From Pirellulales bacterium (GTDB lineage Bacteria > Planctomycetota > Planctomycetia > Pirellulales > JALHPA01): a stretch of 6,446 nucleotides of DNA. The notes under the pieces are model-generated. The model was not told the origin of the DNA, did no database searches, and saw nothing but the letters and a program-made list of their open reading frames with translations. This document shows positions 6,318-6,446 of this stretch, in pieces. The translations under genes were made by a program, and so were the position numbers. Position 1 is the first letter of the stretch, and each line of letters begins with the position of its first letter. Where the stretch lies: the NCBI GenBank assembly GCA_022842745.1, contig JALHPA010000164.1, positions 1-6,446 of the forward strand, written 5' to 3'.

Positions 6318-6446
6318 CTACTCCATTTGCACCTCGATCTTGCCCCAATAGCCGAACTCGAAATTCCAGTCGTTGGCGGCGTTTTGAATCTCCAACTCCA
6401 CCGACTGACCGGCGAACTCCGTCAAGTCGACCGCCACTTCGAGCCA
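6318..6446 (-). CDS. C-terminal end of an unidentified, probably extracytoplasmic protein (5'-partial)
   Basis: Reading leftward from the right edge, an open frame of 42 codons ends at TAG (6320-6318). It reads WLEVAVDLTEFAGQSVELEI, then QNAANDWNFEFGYWGKIEVQ, then ME. The alternation of a VDL-x-x-(F/Y)AG-x-x-V-x-L-x-I strand and a WNFEFGYWGKI-x-V strand looks like the last strands of a beta-sandwich, a kind of ending I recall from large secreted planctomycete proteins with carbohydrate-binding-like (for example NPCBM or LamG-type) modules. The function of the whole protein cannot be told from this fragment. It converges on the alpha-CTD gene with 37 bp between stop codons. The amino-acid composition and the clean stop placement argue for a real gene despite the short length visible. 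Confidence 0.75.
   Translation of the reverse strand, partial: WLEVAVDLTEFAGQSVELEIQNAANDWNFEFGYWGKIEVQME

Overview
The window most likely comes from a planctomycete, probably of the Pirellulales type. The main evidence is the domain architecture at 4952-6280, a TPR protein ending in two RNA polymerase alpha-CTD-like modules, which I recall mainly from Planctomycetota. The high GC in the flanking genes, single genes on alternating strands and a C-terminal motif ending in WNFEFGYWGKIEV at the right edge also fit. This assignment rests on recognition, not on a search.

Layout, left to right. (1) 2-2098 (+): the 3' part of a long protein with a helical TPR-like middle, an alpha/beta-hydrolase domain (Ser477, Asp529, His560 when counted from the ATG at 14) and a beta-rich tail; the frame is open at the left edge. 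(2) 2126-2812 (-): a complete surE, a survival-protein nucleotidase, convergent with gene 1. (3) 2955-3638 and 3735-4427 (both -): two tandem paralogous four-pass membrane proteins with a conserved cytosolic C-terminal domain, probably DUF5673/PH-like. They lie in two directly abutting repeat units of about 785 bp (2974-3756 and 3757-4549). (4) 4428-4804: a gene-free stretch holding the duplicated leader, one weak promoter-like element and otherwise nothing recognised. (5) 4805-4878 (+): tRNA-Thr with anticodon CGT. (6) 4952-6280 (+): the TPR/double alpha-CTD protein. (7) 6318-6446 (-): the C-terminal 42 codons of another protein, running off the right edge.

The genes do not form one obvious pathway. 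The two membrane paralogs share transcription direction and are probably co-transcribed or separately driven by copies of the same leader. The tRNA and the alpha-CTD gene point the same way, 73 bp apart. The points most worth following up are the uneven divergence of the two membrane paralogs, the C-terminus of one paralog that reads across the repeat junction, and the alpha-CTD modules detached from any alpha-NTD. I see no CRISPR array, insertion sequence, phage gene or recognisable defence system.
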